64,000 bases of DNA from Polaribacter sp. Lineage in GTDB: Bacteria; Bacteroidota; Bacteroidia; Flavobacteriales; Flavobacteriaceae. This document shows, in pieces, positions 1 to 10,778 of the stretch. A model generated the notes under the pieces. That model had not been told where the DNA came from. It made no database searches and was given only the letters and a program-made list of their open reading frames with translations. The DNA lies in assembly GCA_028336245.1 (NCBI GenBank), contig JAOKTT010000002.1:1-64000 (forward strand), written 5' to 3'. Within the stretch, counting starts at the first letter, position 1; every line of letters begins with the position of its first letter. Both the position numbers and the translations under genes were made by a program.

Positions 1-1074
1 ACTACTGATCACGGAATCATAGAAACGCCAATATTTATGCCAGTAGGAACTGTTGGTACTGTAAAAGGTGTGCATCAAACAGAACTAAAAGACCAGATAA
101 ATCCTGATATTATTTTAGCAAACACGTATCACTTATTCTTGCGTCCAGGGATGAATATTTTAGAAAAAGCAGGAGGTTTGCATCAGTTCATGAATTGGGA
201 TCGTCCTATTTTAACAGATTCTGGAGGGTATCAGGTATATTCTCTTTCTGGGAGAAGAAAAATTAATGAAGAAGGTGTAAAGTTTAAAAGTCATATTGAC
301 GGGTCGATGCACTTTTTTACACCAGAGAATGTCATGGAAACGCAGCGCACTATCGGTGCAGATATTATCATGGCCTTTGATGAGTGCACGCCATATCCTT
401 GTGATTATAATTATGCCAAACGGTCCATGCATATGACACATCGCTGGTTGAATAGGTGTATAAGTCATTTAGAAAAACTACCTTACAAATACGGCTTTGA
501 GCAAACCTTTATGCCAATAGTGCAGGGAAGTACTTATAAAGATTTAAGAAGACAGTCTGCAGAATATATTGCAAACGCAGGTGCACAAGCAAATGCTATT
601 GGAGGGCTTTCAGTTGGAGAGCCTGCAGAAGAAATGTATGCCATGACAGAAGTGGTTACAGAAATTTTACCAGAAGACAAGCCAAGGTATTTAATGGGGG
701 TTGGTACACCAATAAATATTTTAGAGAACATTGCTTTAGGAATAGACATGTTTGATTGTGTAATGCCTACAAGAAACGCAAGAAACGGAATGTTGTTCAC
801 GGCACATGGTTCTATCAATATAAAAAATAAAAAGTGGGAAGACGATTTCTCTCCAATAGATGACATGGGAATTACTGGGGTAGATACCATGTATTCAAAA
901 GCATATTTGCGCCATTTATTTGCTGCAAAAGAAATGCTAGGAAAACAAATAGCCTCTATTCACAATCTTGGTTTTTATGTATGGCTAACTCGGGAAGCTA
1001 GAAAACATATTTTAGCAGGAGACTTTAGAGCGTGGAAAGATAAAATGGTGAAACAAATGGACAAAAGATTATAA
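1..1074 (+). CDS. tgt: queuine tRNA-ribosyltransferase (5' end outside window)
   Basis: Frame is open from base 1 (TTDHGIIETPIFMPVGTVGTVKG...); TGT motifs LTDSGGYQVYSL, PIVQGS, GGLSVGEP, YLMGVGTP, FDCVMPTRNARNG. Confidence 0.97.
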   Translation, partial: TTDHGIIETPIFMPVGTVGTVKGVHQTELKDQINPDIILANTYHLFLRPGMNILEKAGGLHQFMNWDRPILTDSGGYQVYSLSGRRKINEEGVKFKSHIDGSMHFFTPENVMETQRTIGADIIMAFDECTPYPCDYNYAKRSMHMTHRWLNRCISHLEKLPYKYGFEQTFMPIVQGSTYKDLRRQSAEYIANAGAQANAIGGLSVGEPAEEMYAMTEVVTEILPEDKPRYLMGVGTPINILENIALGIDMFDCVMPTRNARNGMLFTAHGSINIKNKKWEDDFSPIDDMGITGVDTMYSKAYLRHLFAAKEMLGKQIASIHNLGFYVWLTREARKHILAGDFRAWKDKMVKQMDKRL

Positions 1075-1130
1075 GTTTTTTGGCACCACTGGTGTTGGTG
1101 GGTAGTTGTAATAATTAGATTGATATCCTT

Positions 1131-2222
1131 TTGAAAATAATTGATTGGTACATATTAAAAAGATTTTTGGTAACCTTTTTGTTTACTTTATTAATCTTAA
1201 TTCCAATTGCGATCGCGATTGATGTTTCTGAAAAAATAGATAATTTTTTAGAACATCCGAACTTGCAGTTAAGCGAAGTTCTAAACGATTATTACATAAA
1301 TTTTATTATCTATTATACCAATACTTTTATGCCTTTGGCATTATTTATTGCCGTAATTTTATTTACATCTAAGCTTTCTAACAACACCGAAATTATAGCA
1401 ATTACAAATGCAAAGGTTTCATTTACACGTTTTTTATATCCTTATTTTATAGGTGCGTCTCTAGTAACCATACTTTCCCTCGGAATGAATCACTACGTAG
1501 TGCCTAAAAGCAGTAAGATTCGAAAAGGGTTTGAAAAAAAATACATTAATAATGCAAAACAGTCGAATGCACTAAAATATGTTTCAAATTTTAGCTTACA
1601 ATTGACAGACAGTACCTATGTTTTTATAAGGAATTTTAATACAGAAAATAATGTAGGATATGATTTTAATTCAGAAGTCTATGACGGTTTAGAATTAAAG
1701 TCTAAGCTTTCAGCAGACAATATAAAATACGATGAGAAAGACAGTATATTTACACTAACCAATTGGAGAAAACGATTGGTGTTTGAAGGTAATGATCGTA
1801 TATTTTCTGGGAATAAGCTGGATACAGTATTTAACTTTTCACCGAAAGATCTAGTTTACAAATCTGCCTTTGCACAAGAAATGCCCTCAGGGGAACTTTT
1901 AAAGTATATTAACATCTCTAAAAAGCGCGGCGTAAAAAATTTAAATGTTTATTTGGTTGAGCTCTACAAAAGAACAAGCTTACCAATAGCTTCCTATATC
2001 CTTACTATTATTGCAGTTGGCTTAGCTTTTCGAAAAAGGAGGGGAGGTACAGGGGTGAATTTAGCGATTGGTGTTGGAATTATGTTCTTATACGTTTTCT
2101 TTATGAAAGTTGGAGAGGTTTTAGGTTCTGTTGCTGGCGTTAATTCCTTGTCTTATGTTTGGCTCCCGAACATTCTTTTTGGGTTTATCGCGGTTTATCT
2201 CTATCTCAATGGAAGAAAATAA
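1131..2222 (+). CDS. LptF/LptG (YjgP/YjgQ) family permease
   Basis: N-term MKIIDWYILKRFLVTFLFTLLILIPIAI and C-terminal TM helices typical of LptG; TTG start. Confidence 0.88.
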   Translation: MKIIDWYILKRFLVTFLFTLLILIPIAIAIDVSEKIDNFLEHPNLQLSEVLNDYYINFIIYYTNTFMPLALFIAVILFTSKLSNNTEIIAITNAKVSFTRFLYPYFIGASLVTILSLGMNHYVVPKSSKIRKGFEKKYINNAKQSNALKYVSNFSLQLTDSTYVFIRNFNTENNVGYDFNSEVYDGLELKSKLSADNIKYDEKDSIFTLTNWRKRLVFEGNDRIFSGNKLDTVFNFSPKDLVYKSAFAQEMPSGELLKYINISKKRGVKNLNVYLVELYKRTSLPIASYILTIIAVGLAFRKRRGGTGVNLAIGVGIMFLYVFFMKVGEVLGSVAGVNSLSYVWLPNILFGFIAVYLYLNGRK

Positions 2223-3123
2223 ATTTAAAAACTACGTGCTCCTTCATTTTATTGTTTTTATATGGGGTTTTACGGCTATTTTAGGGGCTTTAATTTCAAT
2301 TGAAGCCATTCCCTTGGTTTGGTATCGGATGCTACTCGCTACCGTTTTTATTGCGCTCTATTTTCTTTGGAAAAGAAAAACTTTTAAAGTAAATCGATTG
2401 GGACTCCTTAAGTTTTTTTTAACAGGAATCATTATTGCACTGCATTGGGTATTCTTTTTTATGGCGATAAAGGAGTCTAATGTTTCCGTTGCTTTGGTAA
2501 TGATGAGCACCGGAGCTTTTTTTACATCTTTAATAGAGCCTGTTTTTTTTAAAAGAAAAATAAATGCGTTAGAAATATTTCTAGGGTTGCTGGTTATTGG
2601 AGGTTTGTATATTATTTTTAATTTTGAAAGCCAGTATGTTTTAGGAATTATCTATGCGCTAATTGCATCCTTTTTAGGTGCGGTATTTTCAGTTTTAAAT
2701 GGAGTTTTTATCAAGAAATATACTGCAAATACAATCTCATTCTATCAACTACTCTTTGGTGTTGTTTTTATTACAATGTATTTACTATTTACGGATAGTT
2801 TCTCCTTAGACTTCTTTCAAATTTCTATACAAGATTGGATGTATCTTGCAATATTGAGCAGTATTTGTACGGCGTATGCATTCATTGCTTCTGTGCAAGT
2901 AATGAAATATCTATCGCCGTATACCGTAATGCTTACCATTAATTTAGAGCCGATCTATGCAATCATTTTAGCCTTATTTATTTTCGGTGAAGAAGAACAG
3001 ATGAGTAATACTTTCTATTTAGGCGCTTTTGTGGTATTGTTGGTCGTTTTATTAAACGGAATTATAAAGAATAAAGGACCTTTAAAAGACAACTTTCTTC
3101 AAAGATTAGGTAGAAAAAAGTAA
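2209..3123 (+). CDS. EamA/DMT-family transporter
   Basis: Ten-TM drug/metabolite transporter pattern (FIWGFTAILGALISIEAIPLVWYRMLLA). Preferred start ATG at 2209 overlaps the end of the lptG-like gene; the ORF track start at 2131 is probably too far upstream. Confidence 0.85.
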   Translation: MEENKFKNYVLLHFIVFIWGFTAILGALISIEAIPLVWYRMLLATVFIALYFLWKRKTFKVNRLGLLKFFLTGIIIALHWVFFFMAIKESNVSVALVMMSTGAFFTSLIEPVFFKRKINALEIFLGLLVIGGLYIIFNFESQYVLGIIYALIASFLGAVFSVLNGVFIKKYTANTISFYQLLFGVVFITMYLLFTDSFSLDFFQISIQDWMYLAILSSICTAYAFIASVQVMKYLSPYTVMLTINLEPIYAIILALFIFGEEEQMSNTFYLGAFVVLLVVLLNGIIKNKGPLKDNFLQRLGRKK

Positions 3124-3126
3124 ATT

Positions 3127-3162
3127 AAATTTACTTGAAAAGTAAATTTTATAGTATGTTTG
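3127..3162 (+). promoter_or_regulatory. Bacteroidota-type promoter of accA (TTG 3135-3137, TATGTTTG 3155-3162) overlapping a perfect dyad
   Basis: TTG-N17-TAnnTTTG; AAATTTACTT-GAA-AAGTAAATTT inverted repeat at 3127-3149. Confidence 0.6.
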
Positions 3163-3196
3163 TCTTTACAAATAACTAGAGTCAAATCATTATAAT

Positions 3197-4150
3197 ATGG
3201 AGTATTTAGAGTTTGAAATGCCTATTAAAGAGCTTCAAGATCAACTACAAAAATGTCAGATTATTGGTAAGGAAAGTGAAGTAGACGTGAGTGCTACTTG
3301 CAACAAAATAAACAAGAAATTAATAGAAGCCAGAAAAAATATATATAAAAATTTGACACCTTGGCAGCGTGTTCAACTCTCCAGACATCCAAACAGGCCG
3401 TATACGTTAGATTATATCAAAGCAATTTGTGGAGATACGTTTATGGAGCTGCACGGAGATCGAAGCGTAGGTGATGATAAAGCGATGATTGGAGGTTTAG
3501 GTAAAATTGGAGATCAATCCTATATGTTTATCGGTCAGCAAAAAGGATACAATACTAAAACACGGCAGTATCGTAATTTTGGGATGGCAAATCCTGAAGG
3601 GTATAGAAAGGCATTGCGTTTAATGAAAATGGCAGAGAAGTTTGGAATTCCTGTAGTTACTTTGTTAGATACACCGGGAGCATATCCTGGCTTAGAAGCT
3701 GAAGAGCGGGGACAGGGAGAAGCAATTGCTAGAAATATTTTTGAAATGACCATTTTAAAAACACCTATTATTACGGTGGTTATTGGTGAGGGAGCCTCTG
3801 GTGGTGCTTTGGGAATTGGTGTTGGAGATCGTGTTTATATGATGGAAAATACTTGGTATACCGTGATTTCACCAGAATCTTGTTCTTCCATATTATGGAG
3901 AAGTTGGGAGTATAAAGAGCAGGCAGCTGCAGCTTTAAAGCTAACAGGTACCGACATGAAGAAAATGAAGTTAATTGATGGAATCATTAAAGAACCGATT
4001 GGGGGTGCGCATTCTGACAGAGAAGGCGCTTTTAAAGCGGTTCAAAATCAAATTGTGATTGCTTTTGATGAGTTAAAAGGACTTTCGGAAGAAAATTTAG
4101 TAGCTCAGCGAATGGATAAATACGCAAATATGGGGGTTTATAAAGAATAA
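3197..4150 (+). CDS. accA: acetyl-CoA carboxylase carboxyltransferase subunit alpha
   Basis: [17 protein letters not shown]..., [50 protein letters not shown]. Confidence 0.97.
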   Translation: MEYLEFEMPIKELQDQLQKCQIIGKESEVDVSATCNKINKKLIEARKNIYKNLTPWQRVQLSRHPNRPYTLDYIKAICGDTFMELHGDRSVGDDKAMIGGLGKIGDQSYMFIGQQKGYNTKTRQYRNFGMANPEGYRKALRLMKMAEKFGIPVVTLLDTPGAYPGLEAEERGQGEAIARNIFEMTILKTPIITVVIGEGASGGALGIGVGDRVYMMENTWYTVISPESCSSILWRSWEYKEQAAAALKLTGTDMKKMKLIDGIIKEPIGGAHSDREGAFKAVQNQIVIAFDELKGLSEENLVAQRMDKYANMGVYKE

Positions 4151-4249
4151 ACTTTTTTGGTTGTATCAAGAGAAATAGGAAGCTAAAATAAATAGCATTT
4201 GCTTTCGTCTCGAGACTACCGGAATAGAACAACAAGTTTCTATATTGGC

Positions 4250-5278
4250 TTATATGCCTAATGAAGTAAATAGTTCTTTTAATTTGGGGTCAGAGGGTCT
4301 GGGTGCATTTGCATCTACAATATTTCCCAGCGGATCAATTAAGATAAAACGGGGAATCGAATTGATTTCATATGCGCGTTGAAAAGAGTTGTCTTTTCCT
4401 GCCCATAACTGAGTGCCCGTTAATTCTTTTGCTTTCACAAAGTTTCTCCATTTTTTTTCTGCAGCGTCCCATGAGCCACCGCTTCTTCTAGACTCATCGG
4501 TAGAAATACTTATGAATTCAATATTCTTATTGTGGTATTCTTTTTCCAAACTTGCTAAGAATGGAATTTGTTGAATACAGGGTCCACACCAAGTTGCCCA
4601 AACATCGATATACACATACTTTCCTGCATAGGAAGAAAGCGATTTTTTGCGCCCTTTGAAGTTTGTGTAATTTTTAAATTCAGGAGATGGAGTCCCTTTT
4701 GCCATTGCCTTATTTTTTTTGTAGGCTTGGTTAAAGTAACTGATCATTTGCACCGTTTGTTGGTTTGCCATTTCTATTAAAATACTATCAATATTCTTAT
4801 AAGAGTTTAAAAGGCTGTCTTGTTTTTTTTCTAGGTCTATGATTTTATTTTTAAATTCATTTTCTTCTAAAGCTAAAATTAAGGCAGGATTTCCAATCCG
4901 TTGACTTTCGGAAATCTGTGCAAGTATGAAGCTGTTATTCTCTGAACCTTCTCCAGTAAACTCAAAACTTGTCATAAATTTTTCTGAGTTACCGCTAATC
5001 TCAATGTCAAAACCATTTTTTAAGAATATTGGAGCTCTTTTTTTTGGACTCGTTTGTAAAGTATAAACGCCTCCTTTAGGTACTTTTAAAGTATCTTTAA
5101 AAATGCCATCTTCTTGTACCTTAATTACCTTAATAGTTCCTTCTTGTGATAAGATGGTAAGGATAGAATCTTTATTGTTTTCTAGCTTTACAACGAGTGA
5201 AAGATATTCTTTAGAATGTTTCTTATTACAGGATACAATAGCCAATACCATTAAAAGTAAAAAACTTAACTTTTTCAT
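4250..5278 (-). CDS. TlpA-like thioredoxin-fold lipoprotein
   Basis: Lipobox-like MKKLSFLLLMVLAIVSC; DVWATWCGPCIQQIPFL active site; FILIDPLGNI. Confidence 0.9.
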   Translation of the reverse strand: MKKLSFLLLMVLAIVSCNKKHSKEYLSLVVKLENNKDSILTILSQEGTIKVIKVQEDGIFKDTLKVPKGGVYTLQTSPKKRAPIFLKNGFDIEISGNSEKFMTSFEFTGEGSENNSFILAQISESQRIGNPALILALEENEFKNKIIDLEKKQDSLLNSYKNIDSILIEMANQQTVQMISYFNQAYKKNKAMAKGTPSPEFKNYTNFKGRKKSLSSYAGKYVYIDVWATWCGPCIQQIPFLASLEKEYHNKNIEFISISTDESRRSGGSWDAAEKKWRNFVKAKELTGTQLWAGKDNSFQRAYEINSIPRFILIDPLGNIVDANAPRPSDPKLKELFTSLGI

Positions 5279-5350
5279 TTTTTTAAATTATTTAAGGCAA
5301 ATATAAATATTTAATTAGATTTTTAACAGGAAAATAGAAGGGATTTAAGC

Positions 5351-5388
5351 AATAAAAAATCCCAAATGTACGTTTGGGATTTTTTATT
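5351..5388. terminator. bidirectional intrinsic terminator
   Basis: aaaaaatcccaaa-tgtacg-tttgggatttttt: A-tract, stem, T-tract. Confidence 0.85.
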
Positions 5389-5390
5389 AT

Positions 5391-7946
5391 TTATGAAGTT
5401 GTTTTGGTTTCAAGCTTCTTTTTACCTTTTTTAATTTTAATGGTAAGTTTATTTTCTTTTTCATTTAAGTCCATGGATATTGTATCACCTTCGGAGAGTT
5501 TAGAATTTACAATTTCTTCCGCCAAGGCATCTTCAATGTATTTCTGTATCGCTCTATTCAGCGGTCTTGCCCCATACTTTTTGTCAAAGCCTTTATCCGC
5601 AATATAATCTTTTGCCTTTTTACTTAACTTTAAAGTATATCCTAAGTCTGAAATTCTTTTCAATAGCTTGTCCAGTTCAATATCTATAATTGCATGTAGA
5701 TCTTCTCTTTCTAATGCGTTAAAGATAATAACATCATCAATTCTGTTTAAAAATTCAGGAGCAAATGATTTTTTTAAAGCCCCTTCGATTACCGATTTCT
5801 CATAGGCATCCGCCTGTGCTGTTTTTGAAGAAGTTCCAAAACCTACACCGCCACCAAAGTCTTTTATTTGGCGTGCACCAATATTAGAAGTCATGATAAT
5901 GATTGTATTTCTAAAATCAATTTTTCTTCCTAAGCTGTCTGTGATATAGCCGTCATCTAGAATTTGTAATAGAATATTAAATACATCTGGATGTGCTTTT
6001 TCTATTTCATCCAATAAGACTACAGCGTAGGGTTTTCTTCGAACTTTTTCGGTCAATTGTCCGCCCTCTTCATAACCAACATATCCTGGAGGTGCACCTA
6101 TTAAACGCGAAATAGCAAATTTTTCCATGTATTCGCTCATGTCTATTCGAATCAAAGAATCTGCAGCATCAAATAACTCACTAGCCAATACTTTTGCCAA
6201 TTGTGTTTTTCCAACACCCGTTTGTCCTAAAAAAATAAAGGAACCAATTGGTTTGTTGGGGTCTTTTAATCCGACTCTATTTCTTTGGATTGCTTTTACA
6301 ACTTTCATTACAGCAACATCCTGTCCCACAACCTTTCCCTTAATCAGCTTAGGGAGTTCGTGTAGTTTTTCTGTTTCCGCTTCTGCAACGCGGCTCACAG
6401 GTATTCCGGTCATCATAGAAACCACTTCGGCAACATTGTCTTCGGTAACCATTTCACGATTCATTTTTGAGTCATTTTCCCACTGTTGTTGTACAGAATC
6501 TAATGCGGACTCCATATTTTTTTCGTCATCTCTCAATTTCGCAGCTTCTTCATATTTTTGACCATTGACAGCTTTCGTTTTGCGTTCTCGAACGACTTCA
6601 AGTTGTTCTTCTAACTCCAAAACTTGTTGTGGAACTACAATATTTGTAATATGGATTCTAGATCCTGCTTCATCTAAAGCGTCAATAGCCTTGTCTGGAA
6701 GATAGCGATCTGTCATATACCTATTGGTAAGTTTTACACAGGCTTCAATGGCAGCATCTGTATAATTTACATGATGATGCTCCTCATATTTTCCTTTGAT
6801 ATTTTGTAAAATTTGCACCGTTTCTTCCACAGAGGTTGGTTCTACAATTACTTTTTGAAAACGACGTTCCAAAGCACCGTCTTTTTCAATATTTGTTCTG
6901 TATTCATTTAAGGTAGTGGCTCCAATACATTGAATCTCACCTCTGGCTAATGCAGGTTTTAGCATGTTGGAGGCATCCAGTGATCCTGTGGCACCACCTG
7001 CGCCTACAATGGTATGAATTTCATCTATAAAAAGAATGATATCCTCATTTTTTTCAAGCTCATTCATTAAAGCCTTCATGCGCTCTTCAAACTGCCCACG
7101 GTATTTTGTACCGGCAACTAAGCTTGCTAAATCCAAAGAGACAATACGTTTGTCAAATAAAATTCGAGACACTTTTCGCTCTATAATTCGGAGTGCTAAA
7201 CCTTCTGCAATGGCAGATTTACCTACACCAGGTTCTCCAATTAGCATGGGGTTGTTTTTCTTTCTTCTGCTTAAAATTTGAGATACGCGTTCGATTTCTT
7301 TCTGTCTGCCAACTACGGGGTCTAGTTTTCCCTTTTCAGCTAAATCGGTTAAGTCTCTTCCAAAATTATCTAAAACAGGGGTTTTTGATTTTTTTATAGC
7401 TTTTCCTTTTTGAGTTTGCTCAAAAGGATTTGACTTTTCAGGACTATATTCATCATCTGAAGGCGTTTCTGCTATTGGGTTATTGGGTAAATCTTCAGTG
7501 CCATCTGCATGCAATTGTTTGTATACATCCTTTGCTTCATCATAGTTTACATCGTACTTCTGAATCAACTTCGTTGTTGGGTCATTTTCGTTTCTCAAAA
7601 TACAAAGTAATAAATGTGCAGTATCTATAGCCTCACTTTGGTATAGTTTTGCCTCTAAAAACGTTGTTTTAAGTGCTTTTTCAGCTTGCCGCGTCAAATG
7701 CAAGCTTTTATTTCCAGAAGTCTCTGTAAACGCAAGGTCTACAGGGTTTAATTGTTCTAATTTTTTGCGCAATAGATTTGTATCTACATCAAAGGCAGAC
7801 AAGATATCCATTGCTTTTCCTTCTCCTTCTCTTATTAAACCGAGTAATAAATGTTCTGTTCCAATAAACTCATGCCCTAGCCTTAGCGCTTCTTCTTTAC
7901 TGAAGGCGATTACATCTCTTACTTTTGGTGAAAAATTATCGTCCAT
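5391..7946 (-). CDS. clpC: ATP-dependent Clp protease ATP-binding subunit ClpC
   Basis: Clp N-domain repeats, two AAA+ modules (GEPGVGKSAIAEGLA; GQTGVGKTQLAKVLA), UVR-like middle region. Confidence 0.95.
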   Translation of the reverse strand: MDDNFSPKVRDVIAFSKEEALRLGHEFIGTEHLLLGLIREGEGKAMDILSAFDVDTNLLRKKLEQLNPVDLAFTETSGNKSLHLTRQAEKALKTTFLEAKLYQSEAIDTAHLLLCILRNENDPTTKLIQKYDVNYDEAKDVYKQLHADGTEDLPNNPIAETPSDDEYSPEKSNPFEQTQKGKAIKKSKTPVLDNFGRDLTDLAEKGKLDPVVGRQKEIERVSQILSRRKKNNPMLIGEPGVGKSAIAEGLALRIIERKVSRILFDKRIVSLDLASLVAGTKYRGQFEERMKALMNELEKNEDIILFIDEIHTIVGAGGATGSLDASNMLKPALARGEIQCIGATTLNEYRTNIEKDGALERRFQKVIVEPTSVEETVQILQNIKGKYEEHHHVNYTDAAIEACVKLTNRYMTDRYLPDKAIDALDEAGSRIHITNIVVPQQVLELEEQLEVVRERKTKAVNGQKYEEAAKLRDDEKNMESALDSVQQQWENDSKMNREMVTEDNVAEVVSMMTGIPVSRVAEAETEKLHELPKLIKGKVVGQDVAVMKVVKAIQRNRVGLKDPNKPIGSFIFLGQTGVGKTQLAKVLASELFDAADSLIRIDMSEYMEKFAISRLIGAPPGYVGYEEGGQLTEKVRRKPYAVVLLDEIEKAHPDVFNILLQILDDGYITDSLGRKIDFRNTIIIMTSNIGARQIKDFGGGVGFGTSSKTAQADAYEKSVIEGALKKSFAPEFLNRIDDVIIFNALEREDLHAIIDIELDKLLKRISDLGYTLKLSKKAKDYIADKGFDKKYGARPLNRAIQKYIEDALAEEIVNSKLSEGDTISMDLNEKENKLTIKIKKGKKKLETKTTS

Positions 7947-8208
7947 ATAGCTGTATCTCTTTGTGTAAATTTAATTCTTTTTTTTTTTAATAAATACAAA
8001 AAATATGCCAATTCTGTAAAACTGACAGGTTGACTTCGATTTTAAGTGCTAAAACAATTGAAAATCAACCACATAAAAAAGGAGTAAAAATTATAAAGAA
8101 ATGTTGATAACTCTCCCTAATTCAGAGGAGGATACCCTTTGAAAATAGGTGTAGAAATATTATCTTGCCTTGTTTTAAAAAAAGGATATACAATAACACA
8201 AGATATAT

Positions 8209-10755
8209 ATGACAGAGGGAGAGAAGTTGATTCCGATTAACATAGAAGAGCAGATGAAATCCGCGTACATCGATTACTCGATGTCAGTGATTGTTTCAAG
8301 AGCATTGCCAGATGTAAGAGATGGTTTAAAACCGGTGCACAGAAGGGTTTTATTTGGCATGCATGAATTGGGAATTAAAGCCACTGGTTCTTATAAAAAA
8401 TCAGCCAGAATTGTTGGAGAAGTTTTAGGAAAGTTTCACCCGCATGGGGATACTTCTGTATACGATTCTATGGTAAGAATGGCTCAAAACTGGAGTGTGC
8501 GATATATGATGGTTGATGGCCAAGGTAATTTTGGTTCTGTAGATGGAGATAGTCCGGCGGCAATGCGTTATACGGAAGTTAGAATGCAGAAGATCTCAGA
8601 GGATATGTTAGCGGACATTGAGAAGGATACGGTAGATCAACGTTTGAATTTTGATGATACTTTGCATGAACCCGTGGTTTTGCCAACGCGTATTCCTAAT
8701 TTATTAGTAAACGGAGCTTCTGGTATTGCTGTGGGAATGGCAACCAACATGGCACCCCACAATTTAACGGAAGTAATCAATGGAACCCTTGCGTATATAG
8801 ATAACAGAGAAATTGAGATTGATGAGTTAATGCAACACATTACAGCACCCGATTTTCCTACAGGTGGAATTATTTATGGTTATGATGGTGTCAAAGATGC
8901 ATTTCATACGGGGCGTGGTCGCATTGTAATGCGCGCAAAAGCGGTCATTGAGGAGGTGAAGGGACGTGAGTGTATTATTGTCTCAGAGATTCCGTATCAA
9001 GTGAACAAGGCAGAAATGATTAAAAAAACTGCAGAACTTGTAAATGACAAGAAAATAGAGGGTATTTCTAATATTAGAGATGAATCTGATAGAAACGGAA
9101 TGCGCATTGTGTACGTTTTGAAAAGGGATGCAATTCCGAACATTGTTTTAAATAAACTTTTTAAGTACACGCAATTACAAACTTCTTTTAGTGTAAATAA
9201 TATTGCTTTGGTAAAAGGAAGGCCAGAACAATTAAACTTAAAACAACTGATTCATTATTTTGTAGAACACCGTCACGAAGTTGTGGTGCGTAGAACAAAA
9301 TTTGATCTTCAAAAAGCAGAAGCAAGAGCACATATTTTAGAAGGGCTAATTATTGCATCCGACAACATTGATGAGGTCATAGCAACGATCCGTGCTTCTC
9401 AAAATGCCGACGAGGCACGCGAGAAACTAATGAAACGTTTTGAGCTAACTGAAATTCAGGCTAAAGCCATTGTAGAAATGCGTTTGCGTCAGTTAACAGG
9501 ACTAGAACAGGACAAGTTGCGTGGAGAATACGATGCAATTATGACGACCATTGTAGATCTAAAAGACATATTAGCAAATGAGCCAAGAAGGTATGAAATC
9601 ATAAAAGAAGAACTTGCGCATATCAAAGATAAATATGGAGATGAACGCAGATCTATTATAGAGTATGCAGGAGGAGATATGAGTATTGAAGACATGATTC
9701 CGGATACGAAAGTAGTGGTTACTATTTCTAATGCTGGGTATTTAAAACGGACCAACCTTGAAGAGTATAAGGTTCAGAACAGAGGCGGTAGAGGACAGAA
9801 AGGTGCAACTACAAGAAATGAAGATTTCTTAGAGCACTTATTTGTGGGGACAAACCACCAATACATGATGTTCTTTACGCAAAAAGGAAAAGTATTTTGG
9901 ATGCGGGTGTATGAAATTCCTGAAGGTGGTAAAAACACAAAAGGAAGAGCCATGCAAAACTTAATCAACATAGAACAAGATGACAAAGTAAAAGCATTTT
10001 TAGTTACACAAGATTTAAAAGATGAAGCATATATTAATAGCCATTATGTGATTATGGCTACGAAGAAAGGTCAGGTTAAAAAGACCTCTTTGGAACAATA
10101 CTCTCGACCAAGAACAAATGGAATTAATGCAATTACCATTAAAGAAGGAGATGAATTGTTAGAAGCGAAGTTGACAACAGGAGATAGTCAAGTGATGCTC
10201 GCTTTAAAATCAGGTAAATCTATTCGTTTTGAAGAAGCAAAAACACGCCCTATGGGAAGAACTGCTTCTGGAGTAAGGGGAATTACCTTACAACATGAAA
10301 AAGATGAGGTGATTGGAATGGTTGCTGTAAATGATATGGATAGTAATATTTTGGTTGTTTCTGAAAAAGGATATGGTAAACGTTCGAAGTTAGAAGATTA
10401 TAGAATTACCAACAGAGGAGGTAAAGGAGTAAAGACCTTGAATATTTCAGAAAAAACAGGAGATTTAGTAGCGATTAAAAATGTAGATGATTCGAATGAT
10501 CTGATGATCATCAATAGATCTGGATTGACAATTAGAATGGCCGTGGAAGACTTGCGTGTTATGGGACGTGCCACACAGGGGGTTCGTTTAATTAATATTA
10601 AGGACAATGATAGCATTGCCGCTGTAGCTAAAGTGGGACATGAAGAAGAAGTTCCAGAAGATTTGGAAGGCGAAATCGAAAATGGCACGGAAATTGAAAA
10701 TGAGTCCAGGGAACCCCATTCTACGGAGGAGGATTCAAGCGAAAACGACAAATAA
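8209..10755 (+). CDS. gyrA: DNA gyrase subunit A
   Basis: [51 protein letters not shown], GyrA-box-like [10 protein letters not shown], acidic C-tail. Confidence 0.97.
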   Translation: MTEGEKLIPINIEEQMKSAYIDYSMSVIVSRALPDVRDGLKPVHRRVLFGMHELGIKATGSYKKSARIVGEVLGKFHPHGDTSVYDSMVRMAQNWSVRYMMVDGQGNFGSVDGDSPAAMRYTEVRMQKISEDMLADIEKDTVDQRLNFDDTLHEPVVLPTRIPNLLVNGASGIAVGMATNMAPHNLTEVINGTLAYIDNREIEIDELMQHITAPDFPTGGIIYGYDGVKDAFHTGRGRIVMRAKAVIEEVKGRECIIVSEIPYQVNKAEMIKKTAELVNDKKIEGISNIRDESDRNGMRIVYVLKRDAIPNIVLNKLFKYTQLQTSFSVNNIALVKGRPEQLNLKQLIHYFVEHRHEVVVRRTKFDLQKAEARAHILEGLIIASDNIDEVIATIRASQNADEAREKLMKRFELTEIQAKAIVEMRLRQLTGLEQDKLRGEYDAIMTTIVDLKDILANEPRRYEIIKEELAHIKDKYGDERRSIIEYAGGDMSIEDMIPDTKVVVTISNAGYLKRTNLEEYKVQNRGGRGQKGATTRNEDFLEHLFVGTNHQYMMFFTQKGKVFWMRVYEIPEGGKNTKGRAMQNLINIEQDDKVKAFLVTQDLKDEAYINSHYVIMATKKGQVKKTSLEQYSRPRTNGINAITIKEGDELLEAKLTTGDSQVMLALKSGKSIRFEEAKTRPMGRTASGVRGITLQHEKDEVIGMVAVNDMDSNILVVSEKGYGKRSKLEDYRITNRGGKGVKTLNISEKTGDLVAIKNVDDSNDLMIINRSGLTIRMAVEDLRVMGRATQGVRLINIKDNDSIAAVAKVGHEEEVPEDLEGEIENGTEIENESREPHSTEEDSSENDK

Positions 10756-10778
10756 TAATAAATTAAATAAGTATTACA

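Noticed and set aside
6127-6561. 144-aa plus-strand ORF inside clpC
   Set aside because: Antisense shadow of a strongly conserved gene; Ser/Thr/Phe-rich composition typical of reverse-complement frames.
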